Shown in pieces: positions 53,234 to 64,000 of a stretch of 64,000 bases of DNA. The notes under the pieces were generated by a model. The model was not told the DNA's origin. It did no database searches and saw nothing but the letters and a program-made list of their open reading frames with translations. Origin of the DNA: Polydactylus sextarius (lineage: Eukaryota; Chordata; Actinopteri; Polynemidae); assembly GCA_016801845.1 (NCBI GenBank), contig CM028920.1:6155001-6219000 (forward strand), in the 5' to 3' direction. Position 1 is the first letter of the stretch, and each line of letters begins with the position of its first letter. A program made the position numbers and the translations under genes.

Positions 53234-54202
53234 TTAACTGATCACACATCTCTCTTTGTCTTTGCCCTGGCCGCCACCGATCGCCTTCTCTTTAATGTAC
53301 ATGAGGTCGCTGTGCACGCTGGGTCTCCGCGCGCACGGAGCCACCACTCCGTACGCTTCACCAATGTCCTTCAGCTTCTTGTTTTTCAGAGACTTTCTGT
53401 GCAGCATGTCGCAGTATTGCACGGACACTTTCCGGTGCAGGTCGGGGCTCATTTCGTGAGGTAGCTTGGCCAAGGTAAACAGAGTCTGAAACATCTTATC
53501 CACATTCTCGTTGCGCTTGGCGGAGATCTCGAAGTACGCGCACTTGTCATCTCCGGCCACCAACTGTTCGATCTCCTCCTGCTGCACCTCCCGGTAAAAC
53601 TCTCTGTCTCCCTTGTTGCCACAGATCACCAGAGGCACGTCGATGTTCTCCTTGATCTTATTTTTCAGGCACGACTTGGTCTCGTAGATTTGACGCTTGA
53701 GCCGCTGCACCTCCTGGAAGGAGTCGCGGTTGTCCAGACTGAAGACGAGGATGAACACATCACCTGGAGGAACAACAACAATAAGGATATTTTAGTTAAA
53801 TTGTTTTGGCTTTAAAGGTTAAAAATGCATTTTGAGTGCAGTGTAATAGGGAGTCGTGCATCCTGCAGTCATGCGCTCAGAGCGCACGGTGCGTCTGCAC
53901 GAACACAAATAATACAGATGTGGATAAGTACCTGTCAGTATGGACAGCCTCCTCATGGCGGGGAAAGGATGGTTCCCTGATGTATCCAGTATGTCCAGCT
54001 GGTAAACATCTCCCTTGATGCTGTACAGTTTCCTGTGGAAGTCTTCAATAGTCGGCGTGTACTGCTCTTCAAATCTTCCATTCAGGAACCGGGACACGAT
54101 GGCCGTTTTCCCAACTTTGGTGGATCCCAAAATCACCATCCTGTAGCAGTTCTTGGCTGGGATGTCAAAATCGCTCTCGGAAGGCGACATTTTCTTAATC
54201 AT
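53234..54202 (-). CDS. rasd1: Dexamethasone-induced Ras-related protein 1 (Dexras1/RASD1)
   Basis: RASD1 is a membrane-anchored Ras-family GTPase; in mammals it is glucocorticoid-inducible and linked to nNOS and G-protein signalling. Coding exon 1 is 53932-54202 and exon 2 is 53234-53763, separated by a 168-bp intron (donor GTACTT, acceptor CTCCAG) that splits the codon of Gly91. The product is 266 aa (human 281). Motifs: P-loop GSTKVGKT at 26-33, effector loop PTIEDF at 50-55, DTSGN at 73-77 (as in the Rasd subfamily, replacing DTAGQ), NKGD at 140-143, ISAK at 170-173, and C-terminal CVIS (263-266) for farnesylation. The start MIKKM corresponds to the MIKKM of human RASD1; Met5 is a weaker alternative. 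RPSVHSDLMYI near the end is typical of RASD1. The RASD2 paralogue is less likely given the sequence and the PEMT neighbour. Confidence 0.96.
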
Positions 54203-54381
54203 GGCTAAAATCTGTGGTGCGTAAAGCCGATATATAGATTGTTTTTTCTTTTCTCTGGGATTTGTGCGTGCGTAAAAAAAAATAAGCAGCACTGTTAAGT
54301 TTTGCGGAGGTGCTTGTAGTAGCTCGTTATAGCTAGTCTGCTCTGAGTTTCTGGTCTGACCTGCGGATCTGGAGAGTGTTG

Positions 54382-54424
54382 TATTTAAGCGCGCGGAGGG
54401 CTCCACCTCCTCCCGTACGCGTCA
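54382..54424 (-). promoter_or_regulatory. rasd1: RASD1 proximal promoter elements
   Basis: On the minus strand, TTAAATA (54388-54382) sits about 180 bp upstream of the ATG within GC-rich sequence and could serve as a TATA-like box. A TGACG half-site (54424-54420, CRE-like) lies 32 bp further upstream, with a GGAGGAGGTGGAG stretch between. Assignment is by position and motif only. Confidence 0.4.
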
Positions 54425-55100
54425 CGGCTCAGTGAATGGGCGCTCGGTGCTGCAGGAGGAGCGGACCAAACTCCCACTGGTGCGTCAGACTGTCACTTCC
54501 AACGAAGAAGACACCGAAGCGTTGGGAAACAAGTGATAAAAACACGCTCCACTCCCCACCATCGCCCCACCCCCCCATCTCCTCCCTTCCCAAACCCTTC
54601 ACCCCTCAAAATTGTATTCTGTGTAACATTAAGGAGATGGAACAGGACAACTGTGTCGTGCGTAACAGTAAACATTGAATATTAGCAAGTTAATAATTCA
54701 CTCCTCTTCCGGCGTTTAACCTGGTTTGGTTTGGGACACTGTTGAAAATTAGACAAAAATATCAAACCTAGACAAATGAATGTCCAGAGAATATGTTGCT
54801 GGTATTGGTGAATCTGTTCCCGACAAATCCACAATGGCACTTATTTTAAAGTAGCATATTTTTTTTATTATTTATTTATTTTAGTTTTAACCAGATATGA
54901 CAAGAACTGCAAAAATATTTACGAGTTATCGATCATGCAAAACGAAAATTAAATGCAAAATGATGCAATAACAGTTTTCTTTTAGAGTCTTTTAAGATTT
55001 AGATTCATCCATCAGTGTCTCACACTGTCAGTCACTGATGTCGTTATTGATTCACATGTTCAGTATGAGCTGCAGCCACTTCTGTGTCACCAGGCACCAG

Positions 55101-55145
55101 GCGCCAGCAGAGGCTGCAATTACTACAGTGACCAAAAGGGGGCAG
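55101..55145 (+). promoter_or_regulatory. Pair of CTCF-like motifs
   Basis: GCGCCAGCAGAGGCTG (55101-55116) resembles the CCAGCAGAGGGC variant of the CTCF core. ACCAAAAGGGGGCAG (55131-55145) resembles the CCANNAGGGGGC form. They lie about 900 bp upstream of the RASD1 ATG, in the same orientation. Motif match only. Confidence 0.3.
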
Positions 55146-55179
55146 TCAGGGTACAATGTTATCCTGGCGAGATGTTTGA

Positions 55180-55216
55180 CGAAGTAAAAAAAAAATAAAA
55201 TAAAATAAAATAAAAC
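55180..55216. repeat. (AAAAT)n microsatellite
   Basis: An A-run followed by about five AAAAT units. Confidence 0.9.
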
Positions 55217-55226
55217 TCAATGTGAA

Positions 55227-55231
55227 GTGGC

Positions 55232-55266
<35 letters not shown>
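55227..55266. repeat. (TG)n microsatellite
   Basis: About 19 TG units. Confidence 0.95.
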
Positions 55267-55267
<1 letters not shown>

Positions 55268-56354
55268 ATAAACATCTCCATGTGCCGTTGGCTGAGCTTC
55301 AAGACTGTTTTAATCACAGATTGCAAATTCAAAATGACATAGAACTGTCAATTGTCAGGGTTCAACATCTGTAATGAACAACAAGAGTTATTACAAAATA
55401 AAAGTGTGTGTGTGTGAGGTGAAGAGGTTTGTGTAAACTGTAAAAATTTTAGCGTGAAACTTCCACATCTCATTATTCACATTAAGACCATAGTTTTTTT
55501 TTTTTTTTTTTTTTATATGTGCATTTGTTCCCTGGGTTTTTTATGTTTAAATATGCAAATGAGGAAGTAACTAATGAAATATTTGCTAAAATAAGGTTAA
55601 AAAATCATAAAAATTGCTTTGTTATTTTTATACAAATTGTTCAGGCTGTGGATGACATAGAAGGCTTGAGAGAAGACTTCTGTCAGTGGATGAAAAAAAA
55701 AATGTTAAAAAGTTAAAGTGAATTCCCTTTAATGATATATAATATATGCCCATTTAGATTGGAAAATACTATTTATATGCACTGTATCTGCTGCTGCTGC
55801 TGCAAAAAAAGCAAATGACCATGAACATGACTGTGTGTATTTTTAATTTTTTTTTTTTGCCTTCCAGCTTCTCCTGACATACGTACTGCTTCTCCATATT
55901 TTTATCCTTTGCTCTTTACTCTTTACGCTTTTCTTTCTCGTGCCTCTGATTGTCCTTGACATGGTATTTTGACTTTGCTGGTGAGTCGATAGCATGTGTG
56001 TGCTGAACATCCAACTGAACAGTTTAATTGGTGCAATAGTCATACTTGATCTCATTTTGGGGTCAGCCAGGACCCGGACTGGGATCGTCTGTACCATCTG
56101 TACCCGTCTCCAATAGCAGGGCTGCTGCTGCCTCTCACCTGAAGTGGAGGAGACAGTTACTGAGTTTAACTGGAGGCAACAGAAATGATGAGTCAAACTT
56201 GATGATTCAAGAGCTTCACTGGGAAAGGTGTCATGATTCTGAAACATACATCTGGAACATGACTGAGTACATTAGTACATTACATTACATTAGTTTAAGC
56301 AGCAGTATACTTGAACACAGTGAGGTACATGTTGGAGGTTAGCCAACATGCAGC

Positions 56355-56955
56355 TGATTTGCATCTTTTTGTAATTGTTCTGTGGCTGATTTTTTTTTTT
56401 TAAAATCTGTGTTATTTGTCTTTGCAGTCATTGTTTTTATAGTTGTTTTCCGTCTTTGCTTAGTACTTGGTCATTTTGAGGTGTTTATTTTTACTCATTT
56501 TGTGTCTCTTCGTAATCATTTTGTTTATCTTTTTGGTCACGTCAATGCTGTTGGTAGTGTGATACTTTTGTTGTTGTTTTGTTCTGTAGTCATTTTATGT
56601 CTCTTTGTTTTGCGTCTCATTGCGGATGTTTTTTTTTCTCTTTGAAGTAGTTTGGCATTTTTTGTTGTCGTTTTATCAATTTGTAGTTGTTTTATGTTTC
56701 TTAGTAGTTGTTCGGGGTCTTTGTGGTTGTGTTTTGTGTCATTGTAGCACTTTGACATTTGTTTTTGAAATGTTCTTTTCTTCTTTTTAGTCATTTTTAA
56801 TGATGTAGTTTGATGTAGTAGTGTTAGTGAAGTTTTGTTTCTCTGTGGCTGAATTAAGTGTCTTTGAAGTTATATTGTGCATCTTTGTAGTCATTTTCTG
56901 TCTCTTTGCAGTTGTTCTGTGAGTTGTTGTGATTGTTTGTTACCCTGAAGTTGAA
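56355..56955 (+). repeat. Degenerate T/G-rich minisatellite
   Basis: About 600 bp made of imperfect units of roughly 20-24 bp resembling TTTTGTGTCTCTTTGTAGTCA. Clear examples are at about 56498-56518, 56586-56612 and 56880-56905. The plus strand is strongly T-rich and poor in A and C. The long ORFs on both strands are composition artefacts. Confidence 0.65.
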
Positions 56956-59379
56956 ACATCTTTTTTTTTTTTTTTTAGATGTTTTTTTTTGTTTACTTTG
57001 TTTACACTGATTGGCTTTTTATTAAATTATTATTTCAGTTTTACCTAATAAATACAGCATATTTAACAGATGCATAAATAAAAGATTACACAGTAACTAA
57101 CTTCTGTAAAGTGGTAGCTTATGTAAAAAAAAAAAAAAAAAAAAAGCCCATGAAACCACCCATGAGTAAAGTGACTAACTGGTCTGTGTGACCTCAATAA
57201 ACCCAGCAGCAAACAGATGAATCCTTCCCACTGCTTTTCTTACCAAAGAAAACTCCCCAGTTAAGTGTGACTGGCCCCTGAGCCTTTAAACTTCGAGATA
57301 ATCAGTAAGCATATTGTCCGTATTAGAGTTGGGTCAGGTTAACAACCTACAGATTGTGCGTCATAGGGTCAGTGAATGCCACTCCTCAATTAGCTCAAAG
57401 CCTCTGTTAATGTTATGTTTTTATTCCTGTGACAAACAAGATTGCTACTGGGTCTTGCAGAGCAAGAACTACACTGACCTTCTGCATCCCATGACTCTGT
57501 CACCTGTATGAACGTGGTGTCTTTACAAGTCATGTCTCTGCTTCTGCGTCTGCTTCTTGCGGAAGCACACAAGTATAATCTGTTCTTGTGTTTGAGTGTG
57601 AGAATATCTACCCTCCCCCTCCACCAATGCAGCGCCCAATCTCAGACATGAACCTTACATGAAAACACGATAACACAACGTGACGGATCTGAGAGAAACA
57701 GATGCAATGAAGAGACAATAATGTCGAACAAACCGCTCAGATGTCTAGACTGAAAACAGACAGAGGCATCTGAGCAACTGTAGATAATGACACAGCGAGG
57801 GGGGGACTGTAGTACAGCAGTGGAAACACTGAGGAGTATGGAAAAACAAATGTTACCATCAGTGAACACATATTACTTCCTCCAGGCAGCTTGTAAAAAG
57901 ACAGTGAGAGCTTATACGTGATCAGGCGTGGACATTTAGTTTGAAAAAAACTGACATCAAATGCTACAAACCAACAGTCTTTACATGTGATTTTAACCAG
58001 GACAGTTGCACCATGATCAGAGAGAGCAGAACACTTGAAATCTATCTGCAAATTCACATTAAAGGTCACAGTTGTCCTTTGCCCAGGTGGTCACGTCTGC
58101 ACACGTTACAAGAAAGCACTGATATGGTTAGATACACATAGACAATCTGTTTTAAAGGGGATTCAAGTTGTTGTTCGGATGCAACCCCCGAGGCAAATGC
58201 ATCAAAAAATAAAGTAGTTTTTAACATTTATGTTTTAAACTGATCTGTTTGCCGTCTTTTGAATGAGCTGAGCTGCAAATACCCAAAATTTATCCAAGTT
58301 AGAAGCAGCCCTCTACCTGAAACCCTCTACAGGGCGGGAAAACGCCATTTACTGAGCTTTTATAAATGATTTGTTTTGTCAGTGTTTGTTTTCCACTGAT
58401 TACCGAATGCAACTGCTGCAGCCTAATCATTCTGAAAAGATAAGTGCCGCCTGATTTCAACAAGCCATTGTCATGACGCGTAATTTCTAACTGCAACTTC
58501 CGTATGTTGATGTTGGTGATTTTGTAATGCTACAGATAAGGGGTTAATAGAAGTCATGTACAATTAAAAAATAACAGATATAAGCAAGATGTCTGGAATA
58601 ATCCGGAGGAGACACTTACAAGGACAGAATGGCAAGTGGTGAGACCAAAGAGTTCAGCCTCTGTGAGTAGTGTGTTTGTAAAGAATGAAACTGATTTACA
58701 AGAAACAGAAAAACAAGCCTGTAGAGAGAGAGGGATGCAAATTGATCAAGCTAGCCAATGTTCAATGAAACCGACTTTCTTTTAAGTTAAATAAAGAAAA
58801 AAAGGTATTAGATTTGGTTTAGGACAACGAAGCTCATGATGCTTCTGAGTAAAGTATTTCTCATATATGTCAGTTTCTTATGCAATTATAGAAAGTTTTG
58901 GAAGCAGACACCAAAACTTTAAAAAGAACTTTCTACTTGTTGTAGTATAAGCATGCAAATATTGTTTCATCGAATCAGATCCAAATCACATGTAATCAAA
59001 TCTCTACAGATGCGGCTCAGTCAGGACGCTTTGACCGTTCACAGTGGACTTCAAAGTATATTATTAAATCAATTTGCAACACAGCACAAAATGAGAAATG
59101 TCAAATCCCGAGTGAATGAGTGAGCAAAAAAAAAACACGCTGCTGCCAGCACAGCGCTATCGGAGAACAGCCTGTGGAAACACAAGCAACTTGACATCAC
59201 GATTATTTGGAGGGCGAGTTGGAAAGAAGCAGCACAAGCGAAGCCGCGTTGAGGTTGTTACCACAGCAACCCCAAGCAGATATGGTCGGTGAATCCGATC
59301 TGATATCCTCGCAAGTGCGGACAGTCTGTAGATTGGATTTAAGAAACAAATTGAGTTTGCATGCAGTCTTTGCAAAGGG

Positions 59380-59460
59380 GTGATTAGCTTAGCTTAGCAT
59401 AAATACCAGATGCGAGGAGCAAACAGCTGGGCAGCATTTAACTCCTCTAACTAATCTGCA
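59380..59460. mobile_element. Fragment of a TTAGCTTAGC-type repeat
   Basis: GATTAGCTTAGCTTAGCATA followed by AATACCAGATGCGAGGAGCA and CAGCTGGGCAGC resembles a very common teleost repeat (TTAGCTTAGCATAAAGACTGGAAAC...CAGCTAGCC). It shares its core with the arms of the foldback at 62992. Confidence 0.4.
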
Positions 59461-60594
59461 CGGTTCATCTGGTTGCTGTAGATATTTCTTGGTCTCTGGA
59501 GGCATCAACAGTGACGCCCTCAAACACATCAAATTATTGCTTTTACCTTCCTGTTTGGGTATAAATTACACACGGAGACAGGATGTATAGATGCTGATCT
59601 ACACCTTCTATAACTGGACTGAGCTACACTTTATAAGTTTGTATGTTTGTCATATTATATTATGTTATATCTGACGGACACATATTATTCCACTTATTGC
59701 TGAATGCTGCTTTCATGTTTACATTCATGTATGAACAATATGATTGAATGTTGTGTTGCTACAAATGCATGCAGGTTATGATTGGAGAGGATCCTAACAT
59801 TAAATTCACCACCTCTTGTCAACTGCTTATTTATTAGTTTATGAGGATCCCCATTAGCCGATGCACAACATCACCTCATGTAAATGTTGCAGAGTGTGTG
59901 TGTGTTTTTTTTTTCCCTCCTCTAGTACCATTCACTAGACCCATCGAACTGGCGAAGTGTTTCAGGCCTCCTGCCTCACGCTCGTTTTTGATGCAAATAA
60001 TTGCCCGCTGCTGGAGAGAGAGAGATAAAGAGAAGATTTTTCGTGACCACTCACTGGGATTGCTGCTCCTCTTGCTCACTCAGGCTCCATTTCACATGAT
60101 CAAAGTGAAGACGGGCGAATCTGGAGCTTTAAGAGGAAAAGTGTAAGAGAAGGAGGAGGAGACAGATGTTATGTTTTATTATCTGTAGAACGTAGAGAAA
60201 TTAATGTTTCAAATACTTACGTGAATTTATTCCACTTATCGTCATACTTATTACCTTGTGATGAAATACTTACAGGATGAGGAAGAATGCTCACTCTGAT
60301 CTGACATAAGGGAGAAACACACGTTTTCATTCTTTCACGTCTTTGCTGGTATTCTGCATTCTGGAGAACGTCTTCTCATAACACGACCGTGATTTGTGTT
60401 TGGCAGTGACCTCTTTGAACTTTTGTCGTGCACCGTAGACAAACCATAATGACAGCAGTTGTTGCATAAGTTCCTGTCTTTCTTATTTTACAACACCCTG
60501 CAGAAGCGTACAACACATCACAGAAATATGGAGGAGACTAGAGCGATGTTACACAAAAAGAACTGCCAAAAAGGTGTATTTCTCTTCACAGAAA

Positions 60595-60611
60595 TATATA
60601 TATATATATAT
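60595..60611. repeat. (TA)n microsatellite
   Basis: A run of about eight AT units. Confidence 0.85.
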
Positions 60612-60934
60612 TACTCATTGTTTCTTGACTTTCTTTCTTGATGATTCGCATTCGTCCTAATGTGTTCCCTTCTCGATGCAGAAGCGACGCAGCTGTGAAC
60701 TCTTCCAGGGTTCTCCGTCGGCTGGCGGGTTTTGTACAGCAATTCACCGCCAGAACAGTAGGAGGCGACGCGTTTCCTTACGCTAGCCACCACCATTCCC
60801 AGCGATCGCATCACCAAAATGTGTGCACCATTTCATTTTGTATTAAAGTGGTCCATGTTAACATAGTCATTGTAAACATTCTGCATTAAGTGTGGCACAT
60901 CAAATACTGCAATACAATAGCTAAATGTGATAGT

Positions 60935-60947
60935 CCACCAGGGGGCG
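60935..60947 (+). promoter_or_regulatory. CTCF-like motif, full core match
   Basis: CCACCAGGGGGCG matches the CTCF core consensus at every position. It lies between RASD1 and PEMT, about 3 kb from the PEMT stop. The same string also occurs inside some fish repeats. Confidence 0.4.
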
Positions 60948-61716
60948 TTTTTTTTTTTTTCACAAAATGTGACCACAGTTGTCACAGCAAAAATAAATCG
61001 GCCACCTGTTTTACTTATATATTCTTTGTATAAATGATGAATGTTTTTTTTTTTTTGTGTGCGACCTGAGTCTTGCAACGTGAAGACGATGACGCCATCT
61101 TCCTTCTTTGGACACCAGTTTTACAAGTTTCGCAGCTTTCCCTCCATTACATATGTAAGATAACAATGGGTGAGGGTGAGAAATTCTCCAGTGTTTCTCA
61201 ATCAATCTTTTGACCGCGTTGAATGTCACCATCTATCTATATGTAGCGCGTTGCATGTTGTTGTACTTGCAAGCAGAAGTGTAGAAGTGCCCGCAGAAAC
61301 CACGTGCTTGAATTTCTGTGCTGAGTGTAAGTGAATGGGAGAGGGAGTGAAGTAAAAACGTGCCTCTTTTTTTTTTCTTTTTGTGACATTTTTTTTTTAG
61401 TGTTGGCAGGGCTAAAAAAAAAAAAAAAAAAGCTCAAAGTGGCTTTGGAGGTAAAAGTCAAGGGATCATCAAAGTCAGTGGGACACTTCCTCTTTTCAAT
61501 TACGAAATGTCACAGTAATTTAGTTCGAAATATTTCTGTCTGGACCAACAGAATGATGGCTGCACGGTTAACTTGACTTTTTAACATCAAGTAGTTAAGT
61601 CACATTAACAAACACTTCTATTTAGGAAGAGCCTTGATTAAAGTAGGTAACAATCTAGCGTTTACATACTTGCACTTTTTTTGAATTCTGTGGTTGTGCG
61701 CTTCCATCAACGAGTC

Positions 61717-61870
61717 TGGTTGCAGGTAATAAAACTTTTGTCAAAAAATATGAAAGTTCAAATTCCAAGAAAACGTTTGCACCAAATTTGAAAAGAATCC
61801 ATCATGGTGTTCTTGAGATATTATGTTCAAAATAAATCGAAAGGACAAACTTTGTATCAAAAGCTTTCTA
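61717..61870 (+). mobile_element. Dispersed repeat copy
   Basis: GGTTGCAGGTAATAAAACTT, AAAACGTTTGCACCAAATTT, GAAAAGAATCCATCATGGTG, TTCTTGAGATATTATGTTCA and CGAAAGGACAAAC follow the family's order with the middle shortened. Confidence 0.6.
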
Positions 61871-62991
61871 TGATTTTGAATTGAATCTCTGGACTGAGAC
61901 AGGAAGTGACCACTGAATACACAATCTGGAAGCTACTTCTTCACAAACCAATATTTATTAGTTTGGTTGTTAGTTGTTGAGTCCAGAACCACTTTGTACA
62001 ATCAAACAGAAATGGGATTGGCCTAATTTTCCTGACTCATGGAAGAATAATCATATATTCCATTCTTCCCCCACACAGACCCGTAGGAGGAAGATATTCA
62101 AAGTGCCGCTTTAAGTGCTTCCATCAGCGGCCCTGACTTCTTGAGACACAGACAGACCAATAGTTTGCTCCCTGACTCATTCTGTAATGACATGAGAGAC
62201 CCCTGTCCCAAGCTCTTAGCAACAGAGGCAAGGTAAATCTCTCTTTTTAGCCGATCTTAAGAAACCTTATGACGAACCAGGCTCCGGGTGGGTAATCATC
62301 AGCCTTGGACTCCATCAAGTTTCATACAAAGTAACAGTATGTTGCATGAAATCTGTGTTTTACAACAATGTCAGCGTTGAAGGTTGGCTTTAGTAGGATA
62401 AAAACCAGAATCATGAATGAAACCGTTATTGTTGAGGTCTTTGTGATCATCAACTCTTTGTTTTGTTGTTTGCTTTGCTTCAGGGGATGCTATAAAATTG
62501 TCACTCACAACATTTGATCAAGGATGATGTCATTTTACAGAGTTGCACAATAAAAGAAATATATATAGGTCAGTGTCATCATTGTGTCAGGTTCCATTAA
62601 GATTTCATTCTCTGCTAAGCTATTAATACCATTTTATATGAAAACAACTTTGTAGGACAAAAAACTGTTTGAGTTCACAAAGTGATACATCAGGGAACTG
62701 ATATAACACTAAGAATAATAGGAAACTTCATCAAAATTACAGAGGCCATTAATATCAACATCACTGGGTCATTTATGTAAAACAAGTTGTGAACAAAAAT
62801 GACTGATGTTTTTATTCTAATGCTGTAGTATGGCTGTTTTTTGGATGGTACCATATAGTGGATATATATAGTATTGCAGAGCTGTGAAAGACCTGTTCAC
62901 TGTTTTTGGGAAACTGAGTTATTGTCTTTGTTGCTGGGACAACTGATATCACTCATTTCTTTGTGTGAGGTATGAATAAAGCAGCAATGAG

Positions 62992-63130
62992 GCAGTTAGC
63001 ATAGCTTAGCATGAAGACCAGAAACTGTAATTAGTAAGCGTGTCCTAAAAAAACATAAATTAACCTCTCAGACACAACGTGATGTTAAATACCGAGCTTT
63101 AGAGTCTTTATGCTAAGCTAGGCTAACTGC
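62992..63130. mobile_element. Foldback (MITE-like) repeat with 27-bp inverted arms
   Basis: The left arm (62992-63018) starts GCAGTTAGCATAGCTTAGCA. The right arm (63104-63130) is its complement with 25 of 27 positions matching. The spacer is 85 bp. The TTAGC-rich arms are known to me from abundant teleost repeats; no protein is encoded. Confidence 0.6.
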
Positions 63131-63650
63131 AGCCGCTTTAAGCTCTGTACTTAAGAGAGTTGTCGGCTGATTTAGCATTACACCTCTAAAACACCATCAC
63201 TCACAACAAAAAAAAAGTTTGATTAAAAAAAAACCCTCTGGCTCCTTTCATCTATAAAAGTCACTTTTTATAGCCTTCAGATAAAAAAAAAAAAAAAAAA
63301 CATAATTCAAAGAGTAAAAACTAACCTCTTGTGTTATTTGATGTGTTGTGTCAATAGTCACTGTTTCTTTCGTGCCTCTGGGGACACAAGTTTTTTTTTT
63401 TTTTTTTTTAAATCACAATACCATCAGTGGCCACAGGGGACAAACCACGGTATTCAGCTGTCTAAATGCACTCACGATGTGCTTGTTACGCTAGCTGTAG
63501 TTAACGGTTCATTTTCAGAGACTTGGGGAACGTCACACAGCTTCATCTGGACAAACAAAAAACTGCGTTCAATATTTGCACATATGGAGTAGCACTAACG
63601 CCTGTGCACACATTAGTGAATACAATTGGTCCCTGTTATATAGATATGAG

Positions 63651-63927
63651 TGGTATCAATGCTCTGATCTTTGAAATATCAAACTATGTCTCTGACCTTT
63701 TTTTTTTTTTTAAGTCAATAAGGTTTGTGGCTCAGCCAGGTGGAAGAGCTGAGAAGAACACGTGGAGCACGGAGTCAGCGTCTCTCTTTCTGCCCACATT
63801 GGAGGAGGAGGATTAGTGATCAAAGCTGCTGGGGAGTGTATCTGTTGTTGGGTCCATCTGTCCGTCCACATGACAGGATGGGAATCCTCAGGCCAAAAAC
63901 CAGGAGCAGGAAGTGTCTCGGAGGCGA
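63651..63927 (-). other. pemt: Start of the PEMT 3' UTR
   Basis: Sequence directly downstream of the PEMT stop on the minus strand, moderately GC-rich and unique-looking down to the oligo-A run (minus strand) at 63700-63712. No canonical AATAAA is seen within this stretch, so the mRNA end may lie further left. Overlapping plus-strand ORFs are antisense shadows. Confidence 0.4.
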
Positions 63928-63973
63928 TTATTCATGCTTGCGGCACTGCCGATAGATCTGCTCGGTGAACGGT
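63928..63973 (-). CDS. pemt: Phosphatidylethanolamine N-methyltransferase, last coding exon (partial gene)
   Basis: PEMT is an ER and mitochondria-associated membrane enzyme that converts phosphatidylethanolamine to phosphatidylcholine by three SAM-dependent methylations. Only the terminal exon is in the window. After a polypyrimidine-type acceptor (CTGTATTTACAG) it has the last base of a split codon and then PFTEQIYRQCRKHE and TAA. Human PEMT, as I remember it, ends EEPFTAEIYRQKASGSHKRS, so PFTxxIYRQ aligns directly, and the split codon ending in A fits the preceding Glu. The basic tail beyond is short and variable. The membrane segments and SAM-binding motifs lie beyond the right edge. Minus orientation next to minus-strand RASD1 agrees with the human gene order, which strengthens a call otherwise based on few residues. 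Confidence 0.85.
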
Positions 63974-64000
63974 CTGTAAATACAGCAGAGCAAACACGAA

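Larger units (their letters stand above)
54430..63650. other. RASD1-PEMT intergenic region
   Basis: No coding exon is recognised. It contains two CTCF-like sites, microsatellites, a T/G-rich minisatellite, a dispersed-repeat copy and a foldback element, listed separately. Part of its right end may be PEMT 3' UTR. Confidence 0.55.

Noticed and set aside
52766..53464. 232-codon plus-strand ORF
   Set aside because: It runs antisense through the RASD1 3' UTR and exon 2. Its openness comes from the coding bias of RASD1 on the other strand, and it contains simple Ala and Phe runs.
53819..54406. Long minus-strand ORF extending upstream of RASD1 MIKKM
   Set aside because: The N-terminal extension runs through the 5' UTR and promoter and has no counterpart in known RASD1 proteins. 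Its 3' end reads past the exon 1 donor into the intron.
56382..56794. Phe/Val-rich and Lys-rich ORFs on opposite strands
   Set aside because: Both arise from the T/G-rich minisatellite composition.
63725..63968. Plus-strand ORFs at the right end
   Set aside because: They are antisense to the PEMT last exon and 3' UTR and have no recognisable domain.

Overview
This window is vertebrate nuclear DNA, almost certainly from a ray-finned (teleost) fish. The evidence is spliced genes with GT/AG introns, orthologues of vertebrate genes, AT-rich intergenic DNA full of microsatellites, and interspersed repeats of types I recognise from teleost genomes. There is no bacterial, plasmid or phage content, no CRISPR array, and no rRNA or tRNA gene that I can support. 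The species cannot be named from the sequence.

Four protein-coding genes are supported. (1) 342-1487, minus: the first two coding exons of COPS3 (COP9 signalosome subunit 3); the rest lies beyond the left edge. (2) 2806-8410, plus: a complete five-exon NT5M (mitochondrial 5',3'-deoxyribonucleotidase, 230 aa), divergent from COPS3. (3) 53234-54202, minus: a complete two-exon RASD1 (Dexras1, 266 aa) with all GTPase motifs and a C-terminal CVIS farnesylation box. (4) 63928-63973, minus: the last coding exon of PEMT (phosphatidylethanolamine N-methyltransferase), only 15 codons plus the stop, at the right edge.

COPS3, NT5M, RASD1 and PEMT lie in the same order and relative orientation as on human chromosome 17p11.2 (from memory of the human map), so this is a conserved syntenic block. 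Human MED9 sits between NT5M and RASD1; I could not recognise a MED9 exon here. The genes are neighbours by ancestry and do not form one pathway: protein deneddylation (COPS3), mitochondrial dNTP balance (NT5M), Ras-like signalling (RASD1) and phosphatidylcholine synthesis (PEMT).

Layout: 1-1487 COPS3 5' part; 1488-2805 shared divergent promoter region; 2806-8410 NT5M, with transposon relics in introns 2 and 4; 8411-about 9760 likely NT5M 3' UTR; about 9.8-52.5 kb, a 43-kb stretch with no gene I can support, holding microsatellites, hairpins and degraded repeats; 52.58-54.4 kb RASD1 with its 3' UTR and promoter; 54.4-63.9 kb intergenic or PEMT 3' flank, with a long T/G-rich minisatellite and a foldback repeat; 63.93-63.97 kb the PEMT terminal exon.

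I do not see a previously undescribed system. The items most worth a second look are a repeat family with about eight decayed copies across the window, an exon-like ORF inside COPS3 intron 2, a possible second NT5M start codon that would skip the mitochondrial presequence, several near-perfect hairpins, and CTCF-like motifs around the gene ends.
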